DNA of 64,000 nt from Lepidodermella squamata (lineage: Eukaryota; Gastrotricha), in assembly GCA_047495785.1 (NCBI GenBank), contig JBLDXI010000055.1:1426001-1490000 (forward strand), given 5' to 3'. Positions 18,593 to 29,623 of the stretch are shown piece by piece. The notes under the pieces were generated by a model that searched no databases, was not told the origin of the DNA, and saw nothing but the letters and a program-made list of their open reading frames with translations. Made by a program: the position numbers and the translations under genes. Numbering within the stretch: position 1 is the first letter of the stretch; each line of letters opens with the position of its first letter.

Positions 18593-19800
18593 TTAAATGT
18601 GTTGAATATCTTCCTGGCCAGGTTGCGAAGTGATGACCGCCCAGTCAGCTGTTCCTTTCTTGACCTTGAACGGCACCGTGCCGATAGTGACGGGGAACGT
18701 GATTTGCAAGCTGTGCGCCCATCGAACTTCGACGCCGATTTCGACGCTGTACTTCACCGTGATGAGATCGTGCGTGATCGACGGGGCGCTGATAGCCTGC
18801 GGCAGCCTGAAGCGTGTTCGATTCCACTGAATGGTGCCGCCGCATCCGACCCAACTGTTGACGCGATCGCCTTCTTTCCTAGGTCGAAGCTTCCACAGTT
18901 TAGCGTCAACTTCAACCTCATCCTTTGCGTGATGCTCAATCGTTCGTCCGAACTTCACGAATGGCCGCATCGCCTTCGAGCTGTTATTTGTGAATTTCGC
19001 TGTGATGACCAGTGGCTCCTCTAAAATGCCATTGGTTATAACTTCAATGAGAATCTGGGAATTTAATTTACCAAGGTAATAGGAACTTCGCTCCAGCTGG
19101 GCTTCGATTGTAATAGATCCATCTTCAGCCCCGCAACCCCTACGTCCACATGACCTACTTTAAATTTGAGCATTTCGCAATCATTGAATTTCTCACCAAA
19201 ATGGATAAATCGTTTCCACTTTCTTTTCAGCCAATGGCGCGCAGTAAATCGGCAAATTTGTGTCGATAACTTGCTGAACGCGAACAAACTTTTCAATGCA
19301 CCGCTTCGGATCTGTCGGGTCGCTGACAACTAGCGAATATCGAATCCAGCCGTAATCTCCTTTTCTTATCAACTCAGACTCGTAAGATGACGGAATGCTA
19401 GGGAATGAAATTCGAAATATAGAAAAGATCCCCATCTCCAGAAGTAAGCTTACTCAGGAGGCAAATAAGCGCTGAACGGGATTTGGTAGCTTCCGGGCAC
19501 TAGCATTCCTGAAACAGGAAAAAATGAAACCATCTGAAATTCGAAAAAGCTGAACATCCAACCTTGAGGAACCGTCAAATGTTGGGTTTTCTCCGGGAAA
19601 AGATCAGCGTTGTCCTGGACAAGGTCGCGGGCCTTACGGCTGCCAATAACTATAGCTTGAATGCGGCCTTTCAGGGTCATATCCACATGCGGGATGCCCT
19701 GGCGATCAGCGCCGATTTCAACCTTGCAAATGCCAGTTATCGACTCGCCAGCGTAAAACTTTGGCTTGGTCAGCTCGAGAGACAGCTTCGAAACAGCCAT
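18593..19800 (-). CDS. Alpha-arrestin (ARRDC-like) C
   Basis: Five exons (19800-19563, 19508-19454, 19397-19197, 19157-19072, 19020-18593) give 335 aa. The N-domain has PKFYAGESITGICKVEIG, VPGSYQIPFSAYLPP and SSYESELIRKGDYGWIRYSL. The cysteine loop is remodelled (CRSCGRRGCGAEDGSI). The C-domain has LVITAKFTNNSSKAMRPFVK, IQWNRTRFRLPQ and EIGVEVRWAHSLQITFPVTI. Exon 2 is 55 nt in the same phase as exon 2 of A and E. There is no PPxY in the short tail (SQPGQEDIQHI), so this copy probably needs another way to reach a ligase, or acts as a scaffold only. The last exon is longer and GC-richer than in A and B, with fewer introns. Confidence 0.8.
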
Positions 19801-20249
19801 TACTTTTATGCGATATGAAATGAAGAGACCTGTGAAGTCTAATTTCCAGTCTGCGTTTTTTTGCGCGATGATATGTGTGCTGCGGCGATGAATTGTTGAT
19901 GGCGCATCGTCTTCAAAACATTTCCTCAGCTAGATCGATAAGTCGCAGGCATTCGAGCCTTTTATCGAAATTTGATACAGCTGGCGTGATTAAAAAGTGC
20001 AGTAACTGCACTCATAGCCAGTTGGTTTATCGATTTCGCGACGTGTTTCGGCACTAGTTGTTGCTGGAAAGAAGTGCGCGTTTAACGCGGTAACACGACA
20101 TCACTAGGGCCCGTATTGGGTGACAGCTCTTTGAATTCGAGAAAAAGATGCAGTGTTCCATTCATATTTTATTTTCAAGCATGGCCGCAAATCGGAAATC
20201 TCAATTTTCATAATTTTTTCTTTATACCTACGATAATTATTGTCAACGT
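19801..20249. other. Intergenic region between arrestin C and D
   Basis: About 450 bp holding the promoter of C and the 3' end of D. No feature beyond short spurious open frames. Confidence 0.5.
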
Positions 20250-21729
20250 TCAAAGTTTAACTTCAGTCAGCGGGGGTGGTTGCGCTGAATAAGAGACAGC
20301 GGCCACGCCAGGGTTCATTGAAACTTGACTAGGCTGCGGCGGCATTGCGGTGTTATTATTGTTATTATTGTCGTCTGGATACGGCAAAATGGCACGTTCG
20401 TTGGCGAACATTGCAGCAAAGTAACTGGGCGGAGGAACGCTGTAATTTATGACGTCATTAGATGGCGCTGGCAGAGGTGGCGCCGAGGCGATGGAGTCGC
20501 CCGATTGCTTGCCAGATCCACCCCACGGGTAGGCGCCACCTGACGGTTGGTAACCCGGGGGCAGGCTGGATCCGCTCGGCATGGGAGGCATGCCGGCAGG
20601 TTGTTGTGCCATCACAACCGGCTCATCGCGGAAAGGGACAGTTCCGATGACAACTGGCAGATAAACCTCTAAATCAAACGCCCACGGGATGTCGAGTCCG
20701 ACCTGTATAGAGATAGAGGAAAGTAGGTGTCTGATGTTTAAAAAAAGCCGTTTAGGAGAGGAAACTCACTTCCACGTGGTAGGTAACCTCGATATTTCCG
20801 CAGCTTATTGATGGCAAAAGCGCGTCAGGTAGGCGAAATTGCACGCCTTTCCATTCAGCGCTTCCGCCTTCGGCTATTTCGGTCCGAATTTCGGCGCTAT
20901 TAACCAGGGGCGCCAGTTTCCACGACTCAATCGTCGACCGTGTCTTGCCCTGGGCGTGAAACCTGCGAGTTTGAACAAGTTTCGCGTAAGGCTTGACTGT
21001 CTTTGATGACTCATTTTTAAAAGTAGCAGTCACCGTCACGACATCATCTATAAATAAAGCAATAAAAATAAGGATTTTTACGTAAATTATCCTAATAATT
21101 ACTTGGACAGTAAGCTGCGCGATCAGTTTTTGCGTCGATAAACAGCGGACCCGATGCGCAACACCAGCAACAGTTCGTCTTAGTGTCAGTTCCAGCGACA
21201 GAGAATCGGTACTGCGGTAAATTAGGGTCGATCCACTGGATGACCTTGATGTCTTTGACCGCCTTTGGTTTGAACAGCGAAACGAACCAATTTGCAGGCG
21301 CTTGAGCCGTCAATCTATACCGAACATATCCATAACTTCCTTCCATGGCTGTCGGCAATCTGTGAATAGAATGTGTTACTAAGCTAAGATCAAATCCCCG
21401 TCCTATTACCCAGCAGGCAGTTGGAAGGCAAATGGAATCTGATGAATTCCGCTCGGAATTTTGCCAGCCGTTGTTGAGAGGTTCTGCTCCGTGCAGAAGA
21501 AGTCTACGTTGGAAGTGTATGATACGGTTGTAGTGTGGCGATGTTTCCCGCTGCCGTGGCTTCGCGACTCTGTCCAGTGAACATGAGCGGCGCCATGAAA
21601 TTGAACAACAATGCAAGGAACTTCAGAGCCTTCGGTAATTTCTACCGAACAGACACCCGAGACAACCTCGCCGGCGTAGAACAACTCGCGCCCGCCATCT
21701 AAGAGAAGAAGAATGCTCTTGATTCCCAT
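20250..21729 (-). CDS. Alpha-arrestin (ARRDC-like) D with PPxY tail
   Basis: Four exons (21729-21410, 21359-21103, 21047-20770, 20702-20250) give 435 aa. The first exon is continuous where A, C and E have an intron, so one intron has been lost. The N-domain has LFYAGEVVSGVCSVEIT and SGIHQIPFAFQLPAG joined to LPTAMEGSYGYVRYRL. The cysteine loop reads NCCWCCASGPL. The C-domain has VTVTATFKNESSKTVKPYAK, WKGVQFRLPDALLPSISC and VGLDIPWAFDLEVYLPVVIG. The tail is long, rich in Pro, Gly and Ser, and contains SVPPPSYFAAMFANERA, which includes a PPxY motif, then an Asn run. It is closest to E, which has the same block around its PPxY. Confidence 0.83.
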
Positions 21730-22104
21730 AAAAACTGGTTCGAGTCTAGTTCTATATAGTATGGACTCCTAATCTGAAATATACACTTGAGGTGTTGTTG
21801 ATAGAGAGGCCTGGTCTGCCTTATAAGCAACGCCGTAGTGAATCACTTGGACCCACGATATGTTTCATAACCTACGTCAGTATTTTATCGCTTGGAAAAA
21901 TACTAACTCAATGCAAATATTATATTGTGTAAATACGCGTAGTAATAATATCGTAGAGGCGGCGCTTAGTCTGTGTACTGATAAGAAGGCGCTAATTTCG
22001 GAATATATGATATGTGAGAGTCCAATCACTTTTTTCTCACGAGCGATTCTTTCATGCGTGCCTGGAAAATCGGTGTACACTGATTCAAAGTGAAAATTTT
22101 ATTC
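21730..22104. other. Intergenic region between arrestin D and E
   Basis: About 375 bp with the promoter of D and the 3' end of E. Nothing else recognised. Confidence 0.5.
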
Positions 22105-23683
22105 TCATAATCTCGTCTCAGGAGGTCTAGCCTGCAAATGAGAGGGCTTCTCTGGAAGAGGAGGAGGTATTAAGCCATAAGTTGGGGTTTGATGAACAGT
22201 CTGTTGAGGATGTGATGAATTGTCTTGAAAGTGAGGATGCATATTGAGGTTCTGAGTTGGCGCGACCGGTTGATAGGACTGTTGCCGTTGTTGTTGCTGA
22301 TGACGATGATTAGCTGCCGCCGCATTCTCAGCATCAGCATCAACTTTGTTAGGGTTATCCTCAGCTTCATCCGCCTCTGTTAATACTGCAGTGTCTTTCG
22401 CGAAAACTGCGTTAAAATAGTTGGGTGGCTGATACATAGGTTGAGCCTGAACTTGGCCGAAATCTTGAGGTAACGGCGGTGGAGACGCAAAACGCACGCT
22501 CTGACTCGATTGTGGACCCGACCCAGTCCATTGGTGAGGAGGCGCCCCAGAGTTGGGCTGTTGCTGAACAGCGACCATCTCGCCGCGGAAAGGTATCGTG
22601 CCCATCACAACAGGCAAATGCACTGCAAGATCCAGCGCCCACGGAATATCGAGCCCAACCTCAAGTTCATACGACAGTGTGATGTTCTGGCAGTTGACGG
22701 AAGGTAGCGCATCGTTGGGTAATCGGAACGCGATTCCATTCCAAACCGTGCATCCACCTTGACCTATCATTTCGCATGCGCCATCATCGCAAACCGGTTG
22801 CAGCTTCCATTCGTCGTCACTGTCACGCTCGTGAGTTTCGCCGTCACGCTCAGCCCGATACACTCGTTTTTGGTTGAGTTTAACATACGGTCTAACTTCC
22901 TTGTTCGAGTCGTTGCGAAATTTTGCGGTTATAATCACGGTTTCGTCTAAATATTCAATATAAATTTTCCACGACCTTTTGCTATAAATGTTCCCTACTT
23001 GGGCAATAAGCTGCTCTATCACTTTTGGCCTCAATGGAGAGAGGCCCCGATGCACAGCAACAACAGCAAGTTGTTTTCGTATCACTCCCAGCGACGGGGA
23101 ATCGATATTGAGGCAAGTTTGTATCGATGATTTGCAGAACTTTGATATCTTCGATAGCTTTTGGGGCGTACAGTTGCTGAAACCAGGTACCCTCCGGCAC
23201 TTCGGCTTCGAACCGATACCTTACGTAGCCGTAGACTCCTTCCATTGAAGTTGGCAACCTGAATAACACCATTTACCCATGTTCATTAACATGCTTCATC
23301 GTAATTACGAGTTTGGTAATTGAAAGGAAAACGGGAGCTGGTGAAATCCGGCTGGCAGATAACCTGTGTTAAATTATAAGTTATATTCAGTATTTTTTGT
23401 TAATTGATATCATACCATATTTTCCGACAAAACTTTCTTCGAATCGAAAAAAGTTGACATGTGATTTGTAGGTCACGAGATACGTCACGCGGGTCCCAGC
23501 AATATGGCTTCGGCGCTGCTCTTTCCATGTTGCATGGGCGCTGCCATGAAACGATAGTTGAATGCCCGGTACGTCATGGTTGTCGTCGATAATTTCCACC
23601 TCGACCGCTCCGCTCACCGATTCGCCGGCGTAATACACTGTTCGGTTGCTTGCTAAACGTATTCCGACGTGCTTTAAGCCCAT
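22105..23683 (-). CDS. Alpha-arrestin (ARRDC-like) E with PPxY and Gln-rich tail
   Basis: Four exons (23683-23416, 23363-23309, 23258-22999, 22946-22105) give 474 aa. The N-domain has VYYAGESVSGAVEVEI, AGFHQLPFSFQLPNS and LPTSMEGVYGYVRYRFEAEV. The cysteine loop is TCCCCCASGPLSIEA. The C-domain has VIITAKFRNDSNKEVRPYVK, VWNGIAFRLPNDALPSVNCQ and LDIPWALDLAVHLPVVMG. The tail of about 170 residues contains QPPNYFNAVFAKDTAVL (PPxY, aligned with D), a Gln-rich stretch and SPPPLP / IPPPLPEKP proline motifs that could bind SH3 domains. The 55-nt exon 2 is shared with A and C. This copy looks best equipped to assemble ligase and scaffold complexes. Confidence 0.84.
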
Positions 23684-24905
23684 TTAACCTATACGAATGA
23701 GAGATTTGTCGACAAATGAATTAAATAAATAAATCAAAATAATGAATCACGCTGCGCTTTTTGTGAAACGCCATTCATGTTAATTTTTCAAGCGTAATTC
23801 ATTTTGGTGAGCTACTACGGCAGATAGTGCTGTGTCCAGTGAAATATATTCTTCATTACCACAACTCCGCATGAAAAGGGCGCAATATATTATGGTACAT
23901 TTCTGAAAGACGGTCATAGAAATTTATCGATTTTGCATATGGCGAAAAATCGATAGAAAAAAGTGTATTGGGTAGAACTAGGAGCATGAAACTAAATTAG
24001 ATATTTGGCCTGCGAGCTGACTACTACAAGCGTTGCGCAACAAAAATAGCCGACTCAAGGGTTTCGACGAAGCTACGAAAATACGAAAATTGTTAAAATA
24101 CGACCTTTTCAACGGCGCAAACGATGTACTGGACATACTCCAATCGGTCATATCGGGTGCTTATTAGAATAAGTATATCCTCTCTAATATATTTCTATAT
24201 TTTTCGCTACCGATTACCATTTTAGTGCTGCAATGTTTAAGGCTGCAAAAACAAAAAATAATATGCGTGTGTGAGAATATCTGGGCTTTCAGCCCGATGA
24301 GGAAAAAAAACCATTGGATTCCATATGGGATCCATACTTATTTGATATTGCGCATATCCCACCAAAACATAGAGAGAGTGAAAAATGCCCATATCTTATA
24401 AAAAAGATAGTATAATCTGTTTCCGTCAGGCGCTAGGAAGTAGCTCCGCTGCGCCTTCTCCAGCGCATCGAACTGAGCAATGAGTAATAATCATGGGAAA
24501 AAAAAAACGTTATTCCACCATCGCTATAGTACGGAGAACCATGTGCTTGTAATAATATATAAAAAAGATATTATTTTCCATGTTTATTTTATCCACTTAC
24601 ACCGCACTTTGTAATTTTCCGTTTGTAGTATTCTCGCTTAGCCGCGTCAAAACCGCACACACTGCCGTAATACGACATTCATTCGAGTTTTTACTATATT
24701 AGCTATTTTCATGAAATTATCTGATGGAAAATAGTTAACATCGATTCGATATTTTATTAGTTTTATTTCTGTTGCAGGCCACTAACCTAAGGCATACAAC
24801 TGAAGCCGGAGGGATAACAAATCACTCTGCGCTAAGTTAAAGAATTAAAGACATTACTGGTTGATGCGACTTATATATACTTATATGTGAATATTGTAAT
24901 ATAAA
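23684..24905. other. Intergenic region, AT-rich
   Basis: About 1.2 kb between arrestin E and the next dispanin gene. AT-rich with A-runs near 24300 and 24500. No open frame, repeat pair or RNA gene recognised. Confidence 0.5.
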
Positions 24906-25598
24906 TCAGCAGACGTAATAGCTGGCTCGATAGCCATACTGAACCTGAACGCAATTAGCTTGCAAATGGCGTTTAGCCGCAATTTCGAGGCCGATGATAA
25001 GACAGAAGAAAAGAATGCCGAAAATCATGGCAATTGATGCCAATATGTACGCGCCACGATACGTTGACCTGGTCGCATCTGGCGGCTTTCGCAGCGCCAT
25101 TATAAGCGCTGGTATGCCGCAGCACCAAGCGCCGAGAAATAGCGAAAATATCGAACAGATCAAAGCCCCGGTTCTGTAATGCTCGAGTTCCGGTTCCAGC
25201 GGTTCTTCAACTTCGTGCTGGTACATCAGCATGACGGGTGGTTGAAGGGGCGGGGCGTTGTAGATGGTTTGCCCAGGTGCAGCTGGAGGAGGGGCGTCCC
25301 TAAATTTAGCTGAGTCATAGCCGACTTGCATAGGGCCCCCTACCATCAGAGGCTGGGTGGCTGAACTTGAGCCATTGATGACGTAGGGCGGTGGTGGTCC
25401 GACTGTCACCGTGCCATCAGGGTACTGGTACTGTACCGGAACAGCTCCTGGTGGCGGGGCGTGGTAGTAAGCCTGTGGGCTTGGAACCCCGACCCTGATG
25501 TGATAGGAGAAATCAAGTTTTCATGGCTCAAATGGGGCTACTATAGAAGCTTACGGATCGTTTGGTATTGGACTTTTCTCGTTGCCCGACGAAGCCAT
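24906..25598 (-). CDS. CD225/dispanin-like membrane protein 4, PPxY
   Basis: Two exons, 25598-25555 and 25494-24906, give 210 aa. The small first exon (MASSGNEKSPIPND) ends in phase 2, as in dispanins 2 and 5. The N-terminal half is Pro/Tyr/Gly-rich and contains GPPPPYVINGS, a PPxY motif. The CD225 domain at about residues 133-195 is the clearest of the five: GALICSIFSLFLGAWCCGIP, then ALRKPPDATRSTYRGAYILA and a second helix. Short extracellular or luminal tail with two cysteines. PRRT-like dispanins have the same Pro-rich head. Expected in plasma or endosomal membrane. Confidence 0.85.
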
Positions 25599-25791
25599 TA
25601 TTCAAAAAGATGAATCTACTCGATTCTAATGCCTCTAATTATTTGTTCGCATCACCTGGCTCTTTTAGTTGGCAAATTTGCGTGATAGTAATACATTTAT
25701 AGTGCTTTATTTATTTCAGAGAAAGTTCGCGCATAGAACAGTTATTTTACTCGAACAGCACTTTCAGCACTTTCAGTATTTGGCAACAATT

Positions 25792-26382
25792 TCAGCCAGA
25801 AATTGGGGATGTAGTGTTGTTCATGGGCGGATTGCTGTTGGCAGCGTTCATTTGAGCCGTAACAGCATTTCCCAGTAATTTTGTCATCTGTAACGTGACA
25901 AGGACATTGGCGACAACAATGATGACCACTGCAGCGAGGCCGATGAGCAAGCCAATTGATGACAAGATTATCGAAGTGCGATATTGCCGCGTTCTTCGAT
26001 CTCCATGCGTAGCTGACGGCTTTTTTATTGCCAGGACGATTGCAGGTATTGCGCAGCACCAAGCGCCGCAGAACAGCGACAGGAGAGATAACACCAAAGC
26101 ACTGTGGCGACACTTTTCTTGCTCGGGATCGAATACGTAATTGCTATCAATTTGTGCGACAGGATCATGATATACGAGGATAACAGCCGGTTTAGGATGA
26201 CGCGGCTCATCTTGAATCGGAGGTGAATTTGTGAATACCGTGCTGTATGATGGTGGCGGAAAATCTAGCTGGCTGATTCTGTATACGAGAAAATATCAAG
26301 CTAATTTTAATTGAGGTTAAAGCCCTAATCCTTACTGTATGCCATTAATATCGGCAATTTGTCGCTGGTCTCTCCCGATCAT
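25792..26382 (-). CDS. CD225/dispanin-like membrane protein 5, PPxY
   Basis: Two exons, 26382-26336 and 26278-25792, give 177 aa. Exon 1 (MIGRDQRQIADINGI) ends in phase 2, as in dispanins 2 and 4. The junction leads into SQLDFPPPSYSTVF, so a PPxY motif lies near residue 25. The CD225 domain follows (ALVLSLLSLFCGAWCCAIPA, IKKPSATHGDRRTRQYRTSI, then a second helix IGLLIGLAAVVIIVVANVLV). The tail has Asn-rich glycosylation sequons (PPMNNTTSPISG). It lies 194 bp upstream of dispanin 4 on the same strand, a tandem pair. Confidence 0.85.
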
Positions 26383-27035
26383 TTGCAAATATCGAACTAG
26401 CAAGGTGTTTAGTTGATTTCAGGTTGCTTCAATTTAACACGTTTTTTCAGCGAAATTTTTTCAGGATGACGCCTTGGTTGTTCCAGCACGCGGAAAAATC
26501 GATCGCCCCTCACTTTTATTATGCCGTGTGCGTGCAGTAAATAATTCAACACGCGATTGTGATGCCTTTTCGTGCGCGCTGATCATGATGATTCATCCAT
26601 CATCGTTTGCCCTCCGCACATTCTTCGCTGAATATTCATTTGATATATCGCGTTCACATTTCCTCCAAGTATTTGACACTGCGCTAAAGACGAGACGAAG
26701 TGGGGAAAATTATGAAGAACACGTCAATGAAATAATATGATCAACTTTGATCCGCACGCTTCAAATGTCCAATTTTAGCGTTCTTTGCTATTTTTCTGAT
26801 CGCCTCGAGCTCCAGAAATTCGTCCCACTTTTCCGAGGCTCATCTGTTTTCTAGTTTAAAAGCTAGTAAAATTGAAGTCTGATTAATCAACAACCAAGTT
26901 GAGCTTTATTAAAATCTGGTGTTTATAATGTTCAAATTGCCGTTGTATTAGAGTGATACAATAATAATGATAAAAGGCGATGAAACAGTAAAAGAAAGCC
27001 CCGAGCTTCGTATATAATCGTACATAGCAGTATTC
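26383..27035. other. Intergenic region
   Basis: About 650 bp: promoter of dispanin 5 and 3'UTR of the first MARCH gene. The plus-strand open frame 26474-26740 starts with a non-ATG codon and shows no domain. Nothing else recognised. Confidence 0.45.
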
Positions 27036-27954
27036 CTATATGTTCAAACCATTCTGCGGCAGCTTCTGAGGAACTCTAAACGTTGAAAAGATGAAAAAAC
27101 ATTTTTGACAGACTAATTGGAATCCGTTTATATATTATTTTGAATTAAAACTGTAAAATGAATGAATAATGGCTAAAAATACTAACCGTTTGGCAACCGA
27201 AGGAATTGACATCGGGCATTTCTTTGATTCTGCCATTTCAGCCCGCAAACTAGGCGATAGAGCCACGACAATCGACGCCGGTAATACCTCAGACGTAATT
27301 CGAACTTTCCACGCCATATTCATCTGGAATATATAACAATTTAAGATGGATGGACGGAAAATTGCGACTGACTTCGAGGAAACGAGTCGTGAATGTACCG
27401 ACAGCACGGCGCCAGGCGAGCAGCGAGAAAAACAGGAACAAAATGTTCATGGCCGACAGGTAAACAGCGGCGCTGGGTACCTTGTCGTTGTGTATAATTT
27501 TCGAGTAGTTGCGCACGATCAAACTGACTGAGTAAGCGACTAGCATTGAGCATGTGGCGAATACGGACAAGTAGAGAGGGTCGATAAGGCTGAAACTGGG
27601 CAGTTGCCATTTGCCTAGCGGCTTCAACGCCTTGCCAACGCCCTTGAAATCATCGTGGCAGATCTCACATTGCACGAAGCTGCCGAAGCCGTGCTCGACG
27701 TCGGCCGGCCCGCTCAGGCCCGATTGCTTCTCGGCGTTGATGCGAATCCAGCGTTGTAGGCATTTACGGTGGAAAAAACCGATCGTGCCCTTGCACTGGC
27801 AAAATGCGTACAACTCGCCGTTCGCGGCGTAGCAAATTCGGCAAACGGGCGTTGGCGATGAGGAGCATCGTGAATCGTCCGGGGAATGTGATTGCGACTG
27901 CTCGCCGGTCAACAGCATCGCCTCTACGCTTCTCGGTGTCGACCTGCCACTCAT
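27036..27954 (-). CDS. MARCH-type RING-CH E3 ubiquitin ligase 1
   Basis: Three exons (27954-27373, 27323-27187, 27075-27036) give 252 aa. A RING-CH finger has the ligands C38, C41, C52, C54, H62, C65, C96 and C99, with motifs CRICY, CQCKGTIGFFHRKC and CEICH. The loop between HxxC and the last CxxC is unusually long (30 residues). Two hydrophobic helices follow (YLSVFATCSMLVAYSVSLIV and VYLSAMNILFLFFSLLAW). MARCH ligases ubiquitinate membrane proteins and change their surface level and endosomal sorting. The exon starting MNMAWKVRITSEVLP aligns with an exon of the neighbouring paralogue (TNKTWRVRVTDDVLE). The third exon is only 40 nt and least certain. Confidence 0.83.
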
Positions 27955-28284
27955 TTTTCAACTAAAAATCCTAAATTAAAAAGGTAAATTTGACAGAATA
28001 AGTAATTTTAATCATAAAATTTGCTGCGTCTGGGTTTAAAAATTCTGAAAGTTTGGCAACAAATTCAAACGTGGTGGTGAGTGATTTTACAGGTGTTTCA
28101 ATGTAATCGACTCAAACAGCTGGGAATGTTAAAGAATATAGTTATACTCGATTGATTTGCGACATCAAAAATCTTTGTTTCTTTAATAAAGTTTGAATCA
28201 CATTAATAAATCGCTTGATATACTGCTAACAAATTTTAAAATAATATAATAAACCGGGAATGAATGAAGAAATGACGGTTCAAA

Positions 28285-29623
28285 TTAGACTTCAGTCGTA
28301 AGGCCGAGTGATCTGAAACGAGACGATGCGTTATCCATCGAGCTGTTGAGCGCGGCATTGTCGGTGTTTGATGATCGGCCGGGGATCAACATTGTAGTAG
28401 AGTCGCCACTAGTTTCGCCGGCTAACATGGCCGCCCCTTCCTCAGGCATAGGTGAAACCTGCTTCTTGGCAGGCTTCAGAATCGGACGGCGGTGAGGAGA
28501 TGGCGCCAAGCTGGAAATTTTGAAAAATAAAATTAATTTGTTCAACCTGGTCCTAATACGAGTCGTTTCACAGTGGAATCACGACACCTTAACCAAACAG
28601 CACCCAGAAGCGAGGAATTTCATTTAATTTAAAAACTGAATTTCAAGAAAAAAAGTTCGATCATTTGCTATATCTGCCAGTAGATCAGTACGATCGACAA
28701 AAGATTATCTAGTACCGTTTTATCGGCGTCATAGGATCAGCGTCTGCCAATAAGTCATCATCCTTATCGTCCATCATCGACTTGTTTGTGCTGTTAATCG
28801 CATTTATCAACTTGGTTTCTAGAACATCGTCAGTGACCCGCACACGCCAAGTTTTGTTCGTCTATAAGCGTTGGAAAATTCCGTTAATAAATTGAATAAT
28901 TTGCCAACTTCCTTACATCGAAAAATCGTCTGCAAACTCCTGAGACAGCTCGGCGCCACAGAACGACGAGTGATGCGATGCAGGAGATGTTCAGCGGGAT
29001 GTAAATGGCAATGACAATGAGAGCAAAAACTCGCTCTGAGTTGACAGGCCCGTCTCCGAAAATTACTTCGCGCGAACGCCACGCTTTATAAGTAATCCAA
29101 GGAATCGAGTACATGACGATGATCGAACAGCACACGAACAGCGCCAGGTAGAGCTTGTCGAGAACGCCCATCCTCGGACAGCGCCACTAAAAAATAATTT
29201 CATAGTGAGGTTCGAACTTGACAATAACGAGATTTCTACCTTTCGCACGGGCTTGAACGACCAGTCGGTGCCGCCAAACGGCGACTGGCAAATTTCGCAC
29301 TTGTTAGCCTTCAACTTGGAGTCGATCCATCGCTTCAGGCACTCTTTGTGCACGTATCCAACGCTGCCTTTGCACTTGCAAAACGCGTACAACACCCCGC
29401 ACGTCGAGTAACAGATACGGCAGACGATAGGGCTGACGCTGATTTGATGAGCGGCAGTTCCGCCAGCCGTCAGCGACGACATGCTACAGTCAAGGCTCGA
29501 ATCGCGACTATGTGGACAGGTGCCACTGGCGTCGTGGTCAGGCGACGCAATCGGAGGCAGGTTTTGGCTCTTCGTCTGGCTGTCCGATGCCGTTTCGCTG
29601 ACAACTTCAGTTTCGAACGGCAT
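28285..29623 (-). CDS. MARCH-type RING-CH E3 ubiquitin ligase 2
   Basis: Four exons (29623-29240, 29186-28917, 28861-28716, 28510-28285) give 341 aa. The RING-CH ligands are C68, C71, C82, C84, H92, C95, C109 and C112 (CRICYSTCG, CKCKGSVGYVHKECLKRW, CEICQSPF). The loop length is normal for the family. Two membrane helices follow: LYLALFVCCSIIVMYSIPW and FALIVIAIYIPLNISCIASL. The C-terminal tail is long and polar, with an acidic patch (MMDDKDDDLLADADP) and a Pro/Lys block. It is a tandem paralogue of ligase 1 with 330 bp between them, same strand. The likely role is ubiquitination of membrane cargo. Confidence 0.85.
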
